A stretch of 64,000 bases of DNA from Aliiroseovarius sp. PrR006 (GTDB lineage Bacteria > Pseudomonadota > Alphaproteobacteria > Rhodobacterales > Rhodobacteraceae), in the NCBI RefSeq assembly GCF_010500215.1, contig NZ_JAAGOY010000004.1, positions 868,001-932,000 on the forward strand. The letters are read 5' to 3'. The notes beneath the pieces are model-generated. The model had not been told where the DNA came from and did no database searches. It saw nothing but the letters and a program-made list of their open reading frames with translations. Positions 63,829-64,000 of this stretch are shown here, piece by piece. Within the stretch, counting starts at the first letter, position 1; every line of letters begins with the position of its first letter. Both the position numbers and the translations under genes were made by a program.

Positions 63829-64000
63829 CCCCCTCAACCCTTTTCAGGTTTTGATTCCCCGCAAAGCGCGCGGCTCTTCGGCCAGACATGCGCGCTCTAC
63901 CCCGTGTTGATCATCACGACACAAACCGACATTTCGCAGCGCGAACCGACCATCCACCCGGATTTACGTAACTTCCCCGTCATTTCGCCGTTGCAATCCG
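63829..64000. other. End of window without a recognised gene
   Basis: These 172 bp show no coding frame that I can support on either strand. A downstream gene may begin beyond the window. Confidence 0.5.

Noticed and set aside
1-64000. CRISPR arrays, insertion sequences, prophage, tRNA or rRNA genes
   Set aside because: I saw no regularly spaced repeats, transposase or integrase motifs, or tRNA-like cloverleaf sequences in any intergenic region.

Overview
The window is 64 kb of high-GC, densely packed chromosome with no rRNA, tRNA, insertion sequence, prophage or CRISPR array that I can see. Gene content and order point to an alphaproteobacterium of the Rhodobacterales (Roseobacter group). 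The signs are a formate-THF ligase followed by two FolD genes, a tad locus with Flp pilins of the type ending in VDW, the hflK-hflC-DUF2065-degP block, and DUF2842, DUF1127 and DUF1330 small proteins. The genus cannot be fixed by reading alone. All functions below are assigned by recognising families and motifs; no search was run.

Layout. 1-3976: 3' end of topA, a MAPEG membrane protein, a 3-oxoacid CoA-transferase pair (scoAB) and a PQQ-type sugar dehydrogenase. 4068-8644: a compact set resembling the mycobacterial decaprenylphosphoryl-arabinose (DPA) pathway: an LPTM/UPF0104 membrane protein, a DprE1-like FAD oxidase, a DprE2-like SDR and, convergent to them, a HAD-UbiA fusion. A lytic transglycosylase follows. 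9805-20823: a tad (Flp pilus) locus with two nearly identical pilin genes, cpaB, the secretin cpaC, an OmpA-type lipoprotein, cpaE/tadZ, cpaF/tadA, tadB, tadC, two TPR lipoproteins and a prepilin peptidase. Two internal terminators cut it into at least three transcription units. 20904-24615: a large polytopic membrane protein, a divergent AAA ATPase and a DUF4405 protein. 24957-26810: a hotdog thioesterase, a crotonase and an NTF2-like protein.

27035-30590 (minus strand): fhs-folD2-folD1, a C1-folate module in which the second FolD has lost both catalytic residues known to matter for cyclohydrolase activity. 30803-44645 (minus strand) is a long co-directional envelope and maintenance block: ruvC-ruvA-ruvB, an unknown gene, thpR, ybgC, tolQ-tolR-tolA, cutC, tolB, pal, cpoB, tilS, ftsH and a MOSC protein. 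CutC sits inside the tol-pal operon. 44998-49185: a DUF1127 gene, then hflK-hflC-DUF2065-degP. 49493-55601: a small secreted orphan, glutathione reductase, rpiA, a GST, a DUF454 protein, sdaA and thiamine diphosphokinase. 55747-63828: a 675-residue acidic protein of unknown function, DUF2842, purA, secG, pyrG, and two TerB-like genes flanking a secreted protein and a DUF1330 protein.

The observations I rate highest are four. The first is the DPA-like gene set, with Ala at the position of the drug-reactive Cys of mycobacterial DprE1. The second is the FolD paralogue with K-to-Q and D-to-E changes at catalytic positions. The third is a hairpin that would bring a strong but distant Shine-Dalgarno sequence into range of the second terB start codon. 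The fourth is the pair of Flp pilin genes, whose pattern of identity looks like gene conversion. I found no defence island or clearly new multi-gene system; most of the window is conserved core genome.
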